Positions 44,482 to 53,194 of a DNA stretch of 64,000 bases are shown here, piece after piece. The stretch lies in the NCBI GenBank assembly GCA_963713965.1, contig OY970217.1, positions 558,001-622,000 of the forward strand, given 5' to 3'. The notes beneath the pieces are model-generated. The model searched no databases. It was given only the letters and a program-made list of their open reading frames with translations, and was not told the origin of the DNA. Source of the stretch: CALAGB01 sp963713965 (lineage in GTDB: Bacteria; Chloroflexota; Chloroflexia; Thermomicrobiales; Thermomicrobiaceae). The first letter of the stretch is position 1. Each line of letters opens with the position of its first letter. The position numbers and the translations under genes are program-made.

Positions 44482-45831
44482 ATGCGCCAGCCCGTTCGAT
44501 TACAATCGGAACCGCGATCTCGCATTTCCCCCATCTCAGATGAGACCCTTGAAGCACCGACGACGTCGATCCACATCCCACCAAGTCGACCGCGAATCGG
44601 CGCCGAAACGTCGGGAGGTCGCACTAGTTCGGCTGCCGTGCGGGCCATTCTAGTTTTGGTGCTGGTCATCCTGCTCGCCATGCTCGCCTACTTGATGTCG
44701 CTCTCGGCCCACCCCTCGATTACGAACATCTCGCCGAAACCTGGGTCGACGACTGATCCAGGGTTAGTGACGGTCGAAGCTCAGGTCAACGCGGCCAAGC
44801 CGATTGAGTCGGTCACGTTGATAATTGATGGCGTCCAGCAAAGCCCTGCCGTGTCAACCCTCGGAGATCGATCCTGGGTCGTTCGCTTCCAGAGCGTCAT
44901 GCCGCGCGGAAAACACAACGCGGTGGTCGATGTTCTTGATGTGAAAGGCAATCATCAGACTCAGACCTGGAGCTTTCTGGCGTCCGGCCCGCGGATCTCG
45001 CCGTCTATCGCCTTCAGTGACCCGCCGTCCGACGCAGCCGTGTCCGAAGGACTATTGCTCATTCACGCCAACGTCCAGAGTGATACTGACATCTCCACTG
45101 CGACGCTCACCGTCAATGGCCAGAAGATCAACACGAGCCTGACTCCGGCAACCACGACTCCCGTGAGTGCCAACTTGGATAACCCTCAAGCGCAAGTGTG
45201 GAACGTGGAGGCGCAGCACGCGTTCTCCGCCGGCACGTATACGGCCAAGCTCGTCGCCACCGATCAACAGGGCGACCAATCAGAGACCGAGTGGCATTTC
45301 ACAGTGACCAACAACCCGGATCGAGCCAGTGCGCGCTACTTCTCGTCGGCGAAGCTGTACGTAACGGGACAATTCCTAACCTTCTGGACGGCAAATAACG
45401 GCGCGCTCCTGTTTGGTGATCCCGTGAGCCCCCGATTCACAGATACGCAGGGAACGGTCGTTCAGTACTTCGAGAAGGCCAGATTCGAGATCGGAAAGCA
45501 TGGCGACGTCAGTCTTGGATTGCTCGGCGATGAGGCCATTGGAAGCACGCAGAAATCGGTGGATAAGCCGGATGGATTCAGCGGCCGCTACTTCCAGGCA
45601 ACCGGCCATACTCTTGCCGGTAAATTCGAAGACTTCTGGAACGCTAACGGAGGTTTGAGAATCTTCGGATACCCGATAAGTGAGGTCCTCGACCAAAATG
45701 GGACCAAGGTTCAATACTTTGAGCGCGCCAGATTCGAGCTGTCAAAGGATGATAACGGCGACACAATCGTCAGGCTCACACCGCTTGGCGCGCAGATTTG
45801 GCAGGCGCAACAATCCAGTCCCCCGACGTAG
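44482..45831 (+). CDS. Membrane-anchored surface protein with Ig-like domains and two LGFP-like modules
   Basis: A cytoplasmic N-terminus of about 50 residues precedes one transmembrane helix (AVRAILVLVLVILLAMLAYLM). Outside are two Ig-like beta-sandwiches (ISPKPGSTTDPGLVTVEAQV and FSDPPSDAAVSEGLL regions), then two modules: YFSSAKLYVTGQFLTFW...VQYFEKARFE, and ATGHTLAGKFEDFW...GGLRIFGYPISE...VQYFERARFE. These match the modules of the deacetylase at 3119-4474. A wall-binding or structural role is likely. ATG at 44482 follows GAGG by a suitable distance; a GTG at 44461 is also in frame. Confidence 0.75.
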   Translation: MRQPVRLQSEPRSRISPISDETLEAPTTSIHIPPSRPRIGAETSGGRTSSAAVRAILVLVLVILLAMLAYLMSLSAHPSITNISPKPGSTTDPGLVTVEAQVNAAKPIESVTLIIDGVQQSPAVSTLGDRSWVVRFQSVMPRGKHNAVVDVLDVKGNHQTQTWSFLASGPRISPSIAFSDPPSDAAVSEGLLLIHANVQSDTDISTATLTVNGQKINTSLTPATTTPVSANLDNPQAQVWNVEAQHAFSAGTYTAKLVATDQQGDQSETEWHFTVTNNPDRASARYFSSAKLYVTGQFLTFWTANNGALLFGDPVSPRFTDTQGTVVQYFEKARFEIGKHGDVSLGLLGDEAIGSTQKSVDKPDGFSGRYFQATGHTLAGKFEDFWNANGGLRIFGYPISEVLDQNGTKVQYFERARFELSKDDNGDTIVRLTPLGAQIWQAQQSSPPT

Positions 45832-45840
45832 CGAATCGCT

Positions 45841-46179
45841 TCAGGACGCTTCGCTCACCGTCGCGCTGACTACCTTCACGCATTCATCAATCGAGCGATC
45901 GCTCGTGTCCAGGATCACGTTGGCATGCTCCCGAGCATCTAGCAGTCGAATGCGCTGCTCATCGTAGAGCCAGCGTGGCCAGGAACCACCCCGACGTCGT
46001 CGAACGACGTCGTAATCCGCTTCGAGCATCACCATGATGTCCGGCCCCAGATGTCTCCATAGCTCCTTCACGATCGAATGTTCCTGGCTAACAACGTATG
46101 CGTCATGCCCTCTCTCGCGCAGTGCCGCGACGATGGTCGACTTCCCCGATGCGCACGTGCCAACAACTGCGATCTTCAT
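45841..46179 (-). CDS. Small P-loop nucleotide-binding protein
   Basis: The 112-residue protein starts MKIAVVGTCASGKSTIVAALR, with a Walker A motif GTCASGKST at residues 7-15. A later segment, MVMLEADYDVVRRRRGGSWP, resembles the base- or phosphate-binding part of small kinases such as adenylate or cytidylate kinase, but the chain is only half their length. ATG with AGGAG upstream. It follows the SpoIIE-type phosphatase gene by 33 bp on the same strand, which suggests co-expression. Function unknown. Confidence 0.65.
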   Translation of the reverse strand: MKIAVVGTCASGKSTIVAALRERGHDAYVVSQEHSIVKELWRHLGPDIMVMLEADYDVVRRRRGGSWPRWLYDEQRIRLLDAREHANVILDTSDRSIDECVKVVSATVSEAS

Positions 46180-46212
46180 GATGGGCTCCTTCGAACCGAG
46201 GAGCGTGTCAGG

Positions 46213-46926
46213 TCAATTCGAGAGTGGTACCGAAACGCTGAGCCTTCGGACAGCTTGGCCCTCAATGCCGGGCTCGAGACGCAAGGCGACGACTGTCATG
46301 TCGTCTTGCGGCCGGTTCCGATCCGCACGCATTGCCTCTCGCAACATGCGTTCTGCCATCTCTTCTGCCCCAAGTTCCGAGCCCAGCAATCGATTGGCTG
46401 ATTCCTCGATGTTGATCGGCAGTCCAAAGCGCTTTCCCGCATTCAGCACTCCGTCTGTCACCAGGAGAGCATGAGATCCAGGGGTGCAGGGAAACTCGAG
46501 CACTTTCGGGCGAGTCACGCGGTAGATCCCAATGCGCCCACCTGATTCATGGATCGTCTCCCACTGTCCGGCGCGAAAGACGAGCATGGGGATCTCGCTG
46601 TTGCGTGATAGAACGACCGTTCTTGAGGCAAGGTCGATCGAGAGGATGTCAAGCGCGGATGAGACTCTGCCGCCGCGGTGGGCGAACAGAAAGTCATGCG
46701 CGGCGCGCGCCGCGGTACCGTCCCGCACTCCTTCATTCAGCAGGCCGACGGTACGCCCGGCAATCAGGAGGCTAAGCCGCTTGGCGTGTTCACCGCTTCC
46801 TTGACCATCGACGACCACCACCGACAGCCCGCCGGCCGGACGCTCGACGATCTCGACCGTGTCGCCACTCTCACGACTTGCATATTTGTTGGTTTTTGCG
46901 ACGGAGACGTCAAATGTAACCGACAA
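46213..46926 (-). CDS. SpoIIE/RsbX-type PP2C serine phosphatase
   Basis: The 237-residue protein has VVVVDGQGSGEHAKR near residues 35-50, the metal-binding DGxGxG motif of PPM phosphatases, SHALLVTDGVLN in the middle and RPQDDMTVVALRL near the end with the last metal aspartate pair. There is no sensor or transmembrane domain, so it resembles RsbX, which dephosphorylates anti-sigma regulators. No anti-sigma factor is adjacent. The start is probably TTG at 46926, with GAGGATG upstream. Confidence 0.82.
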   Translation of the reverse strand: MSVTFDVSVAKTNKYASRESGDTVEIVERPAGGLSVVVVDGQGSGEHAKRLSLLIAGRTVGLLNEGVRDGTAARAAHDFLFAHRGGRVSSALDILSIDLASRTVVLSRNSEIPMLVFRAGQWETIHESGGRIGIYRVTRPKVLEFPCTPGSHALLVTDGVLNAGKRFGLPINIEESANRLLGSELGAEEMAERMLREAMRADRNRPQDDMTVVALRLEPGIEGQAVRRLSVSVPLSN

Positions 46927-47219
46927 CCGACGACATCCTCAATGCTGGCCCACGCGGGTATCAAACGGCCTGGTGCGCCAAATGGTACCCGAACTCACCA
47001 GAATCCACGCGTTGTTCATGACTCAAAGCGGGATTGCGGACCTACCCCGGGCATCTTTCAGCACGACTAGCCGTCCACGTTGACTGCGCTGCCCGGCGTC
47101 CAATGTTCCGAAATCACGATCAGATCTTGCTCGAGCACGACACGGAGAACCCCGACAAACTCGGGCGGTTAGTCCTGCCCGAGTTAGCCTTGCGTACCCT
47201 CACACGCGGTACGTTTAGG

Positions 47220-47248
47220 TTGACTCGGTCAGCCAAAAGTACTATTAT
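47220..47248 (+). promoter_or_regulatory. Near-consensus promoter of an orphan transcript
   Basis: TTGACT (47220-47225), a 17-bp spacer and TATTAT (47243-47248). Transcription would start near 47255. No protein gene of normal length follows before the terminator at 47592-47651. Confidence 0.7.
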
Positions 47249-47404
47249 TGTCTCAAGAGCAAATGTCGAGGAGCGCTGAGATCACGAGATCGTGGCGTCA
47301 GGGACACAGAGTCACAGTTTGAGATCGTTGCCAGTCCTTATGTCAATCTTCGCCGGTCCGCGGTGGGCGCGGCGAGTGAACTGCAAACGTGGGGGTTGAT
47401 AGCC

Positions 47405-47419
47405 ATGAAGTGGAAGTAG
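47405..47419 (+). CDS. Micro-ORF MKWK
   Basis: ATG-AAG-TGG-AAG-TAG with GGGGG nine bases upstream. It shares its coding core with the next micro-ORF. Translation is unproven. Confidence 0.2.
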   Translation: MKWK

Positions 47420-47481
47420 ATCGCTAGCGATGGGCTGCGGCTCTTTCCGTTGGCTATAGCAGCAGGAAGGGATATCTCATC

Positions 47482-47499
47482 ATGTTCAAATGGAAGTAG
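47482..47499 (+). CDS. Micro-ORF MFKWK
   Basis: ATG-TTC-AAA-TGG-AAG-TAG with GGAAGGG ten bases upstream. The end of the frame repeats that of MKWK almost base for base, in a different reading frame of the same transcript. Confidence 0.22.
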   Translation: MFKWK

Positions 47500-47591
47500 T
47501 TCCGTCCACTGTGCAATAGCCGCCGATCGAAGTCAGGCGATAATCGTGACTCGATGAGTTGATTAAGTCTGACGGCGGACAGCACGAACTC

Positions 47592-47651
47592 AATCCCGAA
47601 TTTCGACAGTCAGGCACTGGAGAGCGACTATCGAAGTTCGGGATTTTCTTT
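47592..47651 (+). terminator. Terminator of the orphan transcript
   Basis: AATCCCGAATTTCG (47592-47605) pairs with CGAAGTTCGGGATT (47632-47645), a 14-bp stem with one G-U pair and a 26-nt loop, followed by TTTTCTTTG. Confidence 0.72.
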
Positions 47652-47806
47652 GTACTCAACCCCACTTCTTGTCTGAACAGACAGTACGGAAATTTCTCTC
47701 GCAAATATCCAGAGAATGACCTGTCAAGTACTGATGTACTTCGGTCTTCGGTACTCAGGAGCCACCTCATTTTCCGCATCAGCACAACAAAATCGGCCCC
47801 GTCCAT

Positions 47807-47815
47807 TGCTATAAT
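47807..47815 (+). promoter_or_regulatory. Extended -10 promoter of the HD-GYP gene
   Basis: TGC-TATAAT (47807-47815); no -35 match. It leaves a leader of about 110 nt. Confidence 0.55.
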
Positions 47816-47932
47816 CTGATCGTTGATATCGCTCGACGCAGGTGTCCGGACACTATTGGTGCGTCAATCGAATCCACCTCACGACCGGCGATGGTTCTAT
47901 GGGTACGATCGTCGAGAAACTGAGAGCGCATC

Positions 47933-49225
47933 GTGCAGGTCCCCGTGCGAATCTACGCAATGGTCATCTTGCTGGCCGCCGCAGCCGCGGCGGTGCTTGG
48001 CCTTGCTGCTCCGCACGTGTGGATGCCCAACATGAACCCCGACCGGGTCTTCCTCGGATTCACGTTGATCGCGTTGATCATCGCCGCTGATTTTTTTGAC
48101 ACCGACCTTCCACTCTCATCGGTACGTATCACCATTTCGGTCGCGTCGTCGCTCTGTTTCGCCGCGGCCATAAGTTTGGGGCCGTCAATTGGCGCGCTGG
48201 TCGCGGCAGCCGGCGCCCTTACCGTTGAGGTCATCCAGCGGAGACCGGCGATCAAACTCAGCGTCAACGTCGCCAACTACGTTCTCTCGACCTTCCTGTC
48301 CGGCTGGATGTACACGTCGATTGCGGATCTCAATCACTCGCCGATCTCGAGTACATCGAACATCGTGGCCACCGTGATTTCGGCGATGGTCTTCAATGTC
48401 GTCAACTCCGGCATCATCGCCGTCGTTCTCTCGCAAGTTCTCGGAACCACTCCCTGGCGCATGTGGCGTAACAACGTTCGCGGAGTGGCGTTTGAGAGCC
48501 TCTCGCTGCCAACGCTTGGGGCTATGGTGCCGGTGCTGTATCAACAGAACCCGATCGGCGTGCTTCTGGTCGTCGTTCCGCTCTTGGGCCCATATCTTTC
48601 GTTTCGAAGATACGGACAAATCCACGTGGAGACTCGCTCGACCATCGAGCTCGTTGCCGACCTGCTTGATCGCCGCGACCCATATACCGCCGAGCACTCG
48701 AAACGCGTTCTTGAATTCGTTGAGATGATCGTGGAAGAACTCGGCGTTCTATCGTTCGAGGAGCGTGAGGTCATCCTGGCCGCCGCTCCTGTTCACGACA
48801 TCGGCAAGATCGGAACGACCGACTTTGTCTTGAGCAAGCCAGGCAAGCTGACAGACGCCGAACGCGAGATCATCAAAGAGCATTCGGCTGAGGGCGCGTC
48901 GATCCTGGGTATCCTTTCGATGTACCGAGAAGCGGCCGATATCGTTCTCCATCATCACGAACGATGGGACGGCGCGGGCTATCCGACCGGTCTCGCAGGA
49001 ACCGACATTCCGATCGGATCACGAGTGATCGCCGTGGCTGACACATATGATGCAATGACCAGCGATCGCGTCTACCGAAAGGCCCTTCCTCATCACGTGG
49101 CGATGGCGGAGATCCGCCGCGGATCCGGATCGCAGTTCGATCCAGACATCGTCGACGCCTTTGTTCGTGCCATGGACGGCGAACGTGTGCGGGTCGAGGT
49201 CGCGACGTTCCATCCGGCAGCCTGA
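47933..49225 (+). CDS. Membrane HD-GYP phosphodiesterase
   Basis: The 430-residue protein has about six to seven N-terminal transmembrane helices (residues 7-225) of MASE-like type, followed by an HD-GYP domain: TAEHSKRV, PVHDIGKIG (HD pair), HHHERWDGAGYPTGL (GYP loop with metal histidines) and VADTYDAMTSDRVYR. HD-GYP enzymes hydrolyse cyclic-di-GMP or cyclic GMP-AMP. The key H, D and GYP residues are present, so it is probably active. GTG start with a poor ribosome site; the ATG at 47960 is an alternative. Confidence 0.88.
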   Translation: MQVPVRIYAMVILLAAAAAAVLGLAAPHVWMPNMNPDRVFLGFTLIALIIAADFFDTDLPLSSVRITISVASSLCFAAAISLGPSIGALVAAAGALTVEVIQRRPAIKLSVNVANYVLSTFLSGWMYTSIADLNHSPISSTSNIVATVISAMVFNVVNSGIIAVVLSQVLGTTPWRMWRNNVRGVAFESLSLPTLGAMVPVLYQQNPIGVLLVVVPLLGPYLSFRRYGQIHVETRSTIELVADLLDRRDPYTAEHSKRVLEFVEMIVEELGVLSFEEREVILAAAPVHDIGKIGTTDFVLSKPGKLTDAEREIIKEHSAEGASILGILSMYREAADIVLHHHERWDGAGYPTGLAGTDIPIGSRVIAVADTYDAMTSDRVYRKALPHHVAMAEIRRGSGSQFDPDIVDAFVRAMDGERVRVEVATFHPAA

Positions 49226-49368
49226 GGCCTGAATTCTGCCTTCGTTCTCCAATAAGCCGCGCGCCTCCTCGCTTTCTCGGGCGAACTGCGTCTGATTCCG
49301 TCGTGCATAATTAATCGGGTAATGGGTTGGCTAGAGCCTCCCTCGTTTAAACATGCACGAATGCGGAG

Positions 49369-50133
49369 ATGACGTTGCGGCACGCGGTTACCATCGATTT
49401 TCATGACACGCTCTTCCAGTGTGATGAATGGTTTCTTCTGGAAGTTCGCGATCTGCCAGTTCGCTTCTTGAGCTGGCTCGGCGAGCAATCAGGCGGCAAT
49501 GTTTGCGCGACCACGCCTGAGGAGATCGCCGGGCTTTATCGGGAGATTCGCGTCGCGGCGATCGACGGAGGAATCGAGGTCGACTCGAATGAGTGCGTCA
49601 AGCGCATCTGTGCGCAGGTCGACGTCAGGGTCGACGACGCGGAGATCGAGCGGGGCGTCGACCTCATCATGCGTGAGACGCTCTCAACGAGTCGTCCGCG
49701 TCCCGGAGTCTCGGAGCTGGTCGAATCTCTGCACTCCGCGGGAGTCAAGCTCGGTGTAATCTCCAACGCCATCCATCACCCGTTTCTTGAGTGGTCGCTC
49801 GAGAACTCTGGGCTTCTGGACAAGTTCGATCTCGTCCTCTCGTCCGCAAAAGCCGGCTACTACAAGTCACGTGTTGAGCTCTATCACCTCGCCGCGGAAC
49901 TGCTCGCCGTTATGCCAGAGCAGACCATCCACATCGGGGATTCGTACCGATTTGACGTGGAAGGGGCAGCGCGTGCAGGGATGCGAACAGTCTGGCTCAA
50001 TTTGAATGGAGCTCCGCAGCAGCAGCTCCGACCGGATCTAGAAGTGCGGACGCTCGAGGGCCTGGCTCCACAGATCCTCGACATGCTGCAGACCAAACCG
50101 CTTCCGCCACAGCGAGCCCCGCATGCGAATTGA
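49369..50133 (+). CDS. HAD-superfamily hydrolase
   Basis: The 254-residue protein has the HAD motifs: TIDFHDTL (motif I nucleophile D at residue 10), VISNA (motif II), the motif III lysine in SSAKAGYYKS, and HIGDSYRFDVEGA (motif IV). A four-helix cap lies between motifs I and II, as in subclass IA phosphatases. Note that DxDxT is here DFHDT, fitting the family. The substrate is unknown. It overlaps trmD by 11 bases, so translation is coupled. Confidence 0.85.
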   Translation: MTLRHAVTIDFHDTLFQCDEWFLLEVRDLPVRFLSWLGEQSGGNVCATTPEEIAGLYREIRVAAIDGGIEVDSNECVKRICAQVDVRVDDAEIERGVDLIMRETLSTSRPRPGVSELVESLHSAGVKLGVISNAIHHPFLEWSLENSGLLDKFDLVLSSAKAGYYKSRVELYHLAAELLAVMPEQTIHIGDSYRFDVEGAARAGMRTVWLNLNGAPQQQLRPDLEVRTLEGLAPQILDMLQTKPLPPQRAPHAN

Positions 50134-50866
50134 CGTCTTCACGATCTTTCCAGCTGCATTCACCGGGCCGCTGACGGAAAGCATCATTCAGCGCGCGCAG
50201 GACGAGGGAAAGATCCAGATCGAGCTGCACGACATTCGGAAATGGGCCAGGGATCGGCATCGCTCTGTTGACGATTACCCGTATGGCGGCGGCGCCGGAA
50301 TGGTGATGATGGCGCCACCGATCGTCGATGCAGTCGAAGAGGTGGCCGGCGACGACTTGGGAACCTCTCCTGTGATCATCCCCTCGCCGTCCGGAGCGCT
50401 GTTCAATCAGTCGATGGCTATGGAGTTAGCCGCAGAACCGCGGCTCATCTTCATCTGCGGTCGCTATGAAGGCATCGACACGCGTGTTACCGAACTACTG
50501 CACGGTCGCGAGATCTCGATCGGGGACTATGTGATGACCGGGGGCGACCTCGCCGCGGCAGTCATGATCGACGTCATTGCCCGGTTGATTCCTGGGGTGA
50601 TCGACGAAGAGTCGCTAAGCGACGAATCGCACTCCTCCGGTCTGCTGGAGTATCCGCAGTACACGCGACCTCAGACGTACCGTGAGCTGGACGTACCAGA
50701 AATGCTGCTTAGCGGTCACCACGCCAGGATCGAAGATTGGCGACATGAACAATCGTTGCAACGGACGCTTGATCGCCGGCCCGAACTGCTGGAACGCGCC
50801 GAACTGAGCGAATCTGACCGACGCTGGCTCGCGGATCACACGTCACCCGATGAGGATCGAACGTGA
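50123..50866 (+). CDS. trmD: tRNA (guanine-N1)-methyltransferase
   Basis: The 247-residue protein starts MRIDVFTIFPAAFTGPL and has the trefoil-knot SPOUT motifs DDYPYGGGAGMVMMAPP, FICGRYEGIDTRV and SIGDYVMTGGDLAAAVMID, all specific to TrmD. It methylates N1 of G37 in tRNAs reading CNN and some other codons. In many bacteria trmD lies with rpsP, rimM and rplS; here those are absent and a HAD hydrolase precedes it instead. Confidence 0.96.
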   Translation: MRIDVFTIFPAAFTGPLTESIIQRAQDEGKIQIELHDIRKWARDRHRSVDDYPYGGGAGMVMMAPPIVDAVEEVAGDDLGTSPVIIPSPSGALFNQSMAMELAAEPRLIFICGRYEGIDTRVTELLHGREISIGDYVMTGGDLAAAVMIDVIARLIPGVIDEESLSDESHSSGLLEYPQYTRPQTYRELDVPEMLLSGHHARIEDWRHEQSLQRTLDRRPELLERAELSESDRRWLADHTSPDEDRT

Positions 50867-50933
50867 ATGCGCGTCACCTGGCGGAGGATCACAGAAACAC
50901 TCCCTGCGCCGCCGCATCGCTTGATCACGACGT

Positions 50934-51191
50934 ATGAGACTTGAACCCGGAAGTCTCATCGCCTGGATCATTCTCGGGCTTCTGGCAGGGTGGCTCGCGG
51001 GCAAGCTGACTCGAGGACGAGGGTTTGGCTGTATCGGGAACGTCGCAATCGGTCTCGTCGGCGCGGTTATTGGCGGTATTCTGTTTCACGTGCTCGGCTA
51101 TCACGGAGCCGTCGGATTTTTTGGAAGTCTTGTTATTTCGGTTATCGGCGCCGCGTTGCTCGTCGTCATCGTCAACCTGATCACGGATTGA
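50934..51191 (+). CDS. GlsB/YeaQ/YmgE-type small membrane protein
   Basis: The 85-residue protein has three hydrophobic segments, with IAWIILGLLAGWLAGKL, GCIGNVAIGLVGAVIGG and VISVIGAALLVVIVNLI, the pattern of the transglycosylase-associated (GlsB/YeaQ/YmgE) family. These are stress-induced membrane proteins of unclear biochemical role. The start is a standard ATG. It sits directly upstream of the ABC ATPase gene. Confidence 0.85.
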   Translation: MRLEPGSLIAWIILGLLAGWLAGKLTRGRGFGCIGNVAIGLVGAVIGGILFHVLGYHGAVGFFGSLVISVIGAALLVVIVNLITD

Positions 51192-51205
51192 GCCGAGACG
51201 CTTCC

Positions 51206-51964
51206 ATGCATGAATCAACTTTGAGTATCGAATCGGAGTCGAATCCCGCTCAACCGATCATTTCGTTGAGCGGAGTCTCCAAGAGATATCAGGCAGGCAG
51301 ACGGGCAGTACATGCGCTTCGCTCGGTCGACCTCGCCATCAACCGAGGGGAGTGGGTCTCTATTCTTGGCCCGTCGGGGTGTGGCAAATCAACCCTCCTC
51401 AATCTTCTGAGTGGCATCGATCGACCGTGCGATGGCCACGTCGAAGTCCTCAGTCAGCAGCTGGAATCGATGTCAGAGGAGCGTCTCGCGCGGTGGAGAG
51501 GGAAGTCCGTCGGGATCGTCTTCCAATTCTTCCAGCTCATGCCGACACTGACTGCGCTCGAAAACGTGATGCTTCCAATGCAGATCAATGCCAAGACGGG
51601 CCGCGCCGAACGCGCCCACTATCTGCTTGAGCGGGTTGGTCTGGCGCAATTGGCCGATCATTTCCCAAATGAGATGTCTGGCGGCGAGCAGCAACGTGTT
51701 GCCATCGCACGCGCGTTGGCCAACGATCCACCAATTCTTCTGGCCGACGAGCCAACTGGAAATCTGGATAGCGCCTCCGGCGAGCTCGTACTGGGACTTC
51801 TGGGACAAACCTGGCGCGACGGCGCCACGCTAATCCTTGTGACCCATGACCCAAGCGTCGCCCGGCTGGCATCCCGCACCATCACAATGCGAGACGGCGA
51901 AATCGTCGACGACGTTCCGACTCTGACCAGCCTGCACGACGTTACCATTCACGGCGGTGAATAG
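51206..51964 (+). CDS. ABC transporter ATP-binding protein, MacB/LolD type
   Basis: The 252-residue ATPase has Walker A GPSGCGKSTLL, Q-loop FQFFQLMPTLTALENV, signature SGGEQQRVAIARAL and Walker B ILLADEPTGNLD, with the sequence style of LolD/FtsE/MacB exporters. It pairs with the FtsX-like permease at 53353 and the adaptor at 55688, although about 1.4 kb with another gene separates them. ATG at 51206 follows the GlsB-like gene by 14 bp. Confidence 0.92.
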   Translation: MHESTLSIESESNPAQPIISLSGVSKRYQAGRRAVHALRSVDLAINRGEWVSILGPSGCGKSTLLNLLSGIDRPCDGHVEVLSQQLESMSEERLARWRGKSVGIVFQFFQLMPTLTALENVMLPMQINAKTGRAERAHYLLERVGLAQLADHFPNEMSGGEQQRVAIARALANDPPILLADEPTGNLDSASGELVLGLLGQTWRDGATLILVTHDPSVARLASRTITMRDGEIVDDVPTLTSLHDVTIHGGE

Positions 51965-52464
51965 GCGACTCGAGTAAACATCTGTCCACGAATACCGGCT
52001 CCTCCGAATCGCCGATGCTCCTTCAGGTCGTTCCAGAATTGGATTTCCCATCTATATGGGGAAACCATGGGTACATCAACCGATTGAACTTGGAGTCAAT
52101 TCCGAGCATGCGGTCCTGATGCCGGTCACGGGCCTATACGCAACGAGCACCACAGCGAACCCGGCAAAACCGACGATTCTCGCACGTTCGTCATCGATCG
52201 AAGGGACGTTGGAATCGATTATGCAAAGTAATAATTGGCTGGGACTGAGCAACGAGCCCAGCATCGGCAGACAGATTTGGAGTGGGGAAACCCCCAATCG
52301 GACCGCACCATTCATCATCTTTTTCGCGTGCGGAGCTTCGGATTTTGTTCTGTCGAACGTCCAGATGTCGAGCAGAGACGGCGACATTGACGTTGTCTGG
52401 CCAACTCGGGATCAGAACCAGCTGTCATCGGCACAATTTTCCGTTCTCATAGAAGGGACGTGTT
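51965..52464. other. Intergenic region, no gene recognised
   Basis: About 500 bp between the ABC ATPase and the triple-repeat membrane protein. A small stem TTTCCCAT/ATGGGGAAA lies near 52045-52065 and may end the ATPase transcript. Open frames here (52056-52532 forward, 52076-52387 reverse) have no motif, and the forward one runs into the next gene in another frame. Nothing else is seen. Confidence 0.45.
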
Positions 52465-53157
52465 ATGGAACGCGAACTTCGACGCGACGTCGATCGTTCC
52501 GACGCGGCGCGCCAGGAAACCAAGGCGGTTGAAACAGTTGCGGCAGGATCGATCACCGAAGCAGTTGGCGGTATCGGCGCCGTGGTCCTGGGAATTCTCG
52601 GATTGGTTGGAATAGTCTCGCAGACGCTCGCCGCAATCGGTGTGATCGTGGTCGGAGCAGCCCTCCTCGCGGAAGGCGCTTCGATTCTTTCGAAGTACAG
52701 TCGACTCGCGGAAGGTTCTGGGACGTCCAACTCCTGGACCGGTCAGACGGAGCTTGGTGGAGGCGTATCGCTTGAGTTTATCGGTGGTACCGGCGTAGTC
52801 GTTCTCGGTATTCTCGCTCTTCTTTCTCTCGCTCCGATCACGTTGATGGCTATCGGCGTTATTGCCTACGGCGCGACGCTGATACTGTCCGCGGGCACGA
52901 TGTCTCGCCTCAACTCGATGGAAGCCACCCGCTACAACACGGCGGGAACCCATCAGACGCTCGCTCGTGATGCGGTCATGGGGAGTACTGCGATCCAGAT
53001 GCTGATCGGTGTCGGCGGCGTTGTTCTCGGGATCCTCGCTCTCGTGAGCATCAATCCGCTAACGTTGATCCTCGTTTCTCTTCTCGGCTTCGGGTCCGCG
53101 ATTCTGTTGAGCGGTTCAACGCTTTCTGGTCGCATGCTGTCCGCTGTTCGAGGATAG
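52465..53157 (+). CDS. Membrane protein with three repeats of a glycine-rich helix pair
   Basis: The 230-residue protein has three copies of a two-helix unit at about residues 34-70, 105-142 and 178-215. Each reads GGxGxVVLGILxLxxIxxxTLxxIGVIxxGxxLL, giving six transmembrane segments joined by short polar loops. The N-terminus (MERELRRDVDRSDAARQ) is charged and cytoplasmic. The repeats imply internal duplication. ATG at 52465 follows AGAAGGGA. It lies between an export ATPase and its likely permease, but a strong terminator separates it from the latter. No family recognised. Confidence 0.72.
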   Translation: MERELRRDVDRSDAARQETKAVETVAAGSITEAVGGIGAVVLGILGLVGIVSQTLAAIGVIVVGAALLAEGASILSKYSRLAEGSGTSNSWTGQTELGGGVSLEFIGGTGVVVLGILALLSLAPITLMAIGVIAYGATLILSAGTMSRLNSMEATRYNTAGTHQTLARDAVMGSTAIQMLIGVGGVVLGILALVSINPLTLILVSLLGFGSAILLSGSTLSGRMLSAVRG

Positions 53158-53194
53158 CAATCTCCCGAAACGCGGCGATCGAGCAAACAAGGTA

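Larger units (their letters stand above)
47255..47651 (+). ncRNA. Putative regulatory RNA or micro-ORF transcript
   Basis: A unit of about 400 nt lies between the promoter at 47220-47248 and the terminator ending at 47651. It contains no frame long enough for a normal gene. Three very short frames occur: 47340-47399 (19 residues), 47405-47419 (MKWK) and 47482-47499 (MFKWK), the last two with purine-rich GGGGG and GGAAGGG about ten bases upstream. It does not match RNase P RNA, 6S RNA, or any riboswitch I recognise. It could be a small RNA, a small-peptide mRNA, or a decayed gene. Confidence 0.4.

Noticed and set aside
44031..44681. Upstream extension of the peptide-binding protein frame
   Set aside because: The signal peptide and lipobox begin at 44030, and the extension overlaps the divergent module-protein gene.
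46971..47010. A complete tRNA gene on the minus strand
   Set aside because: The T-stem does not pair, conserved T-loop bases differ, and no matching 5' acceptor strand is found about 75 nt upstream.
47486..47806. 106-residue reverse frame
   Set aside because: No ribosome site or motif; it spans the terminator of the orphan transcript and has atypical composition.
52056..52532. 158-residue forward frame
   Set aside because: No motif, and it overlaps the start of the triple-repeat membrane protein, which has a clear ribosome site.
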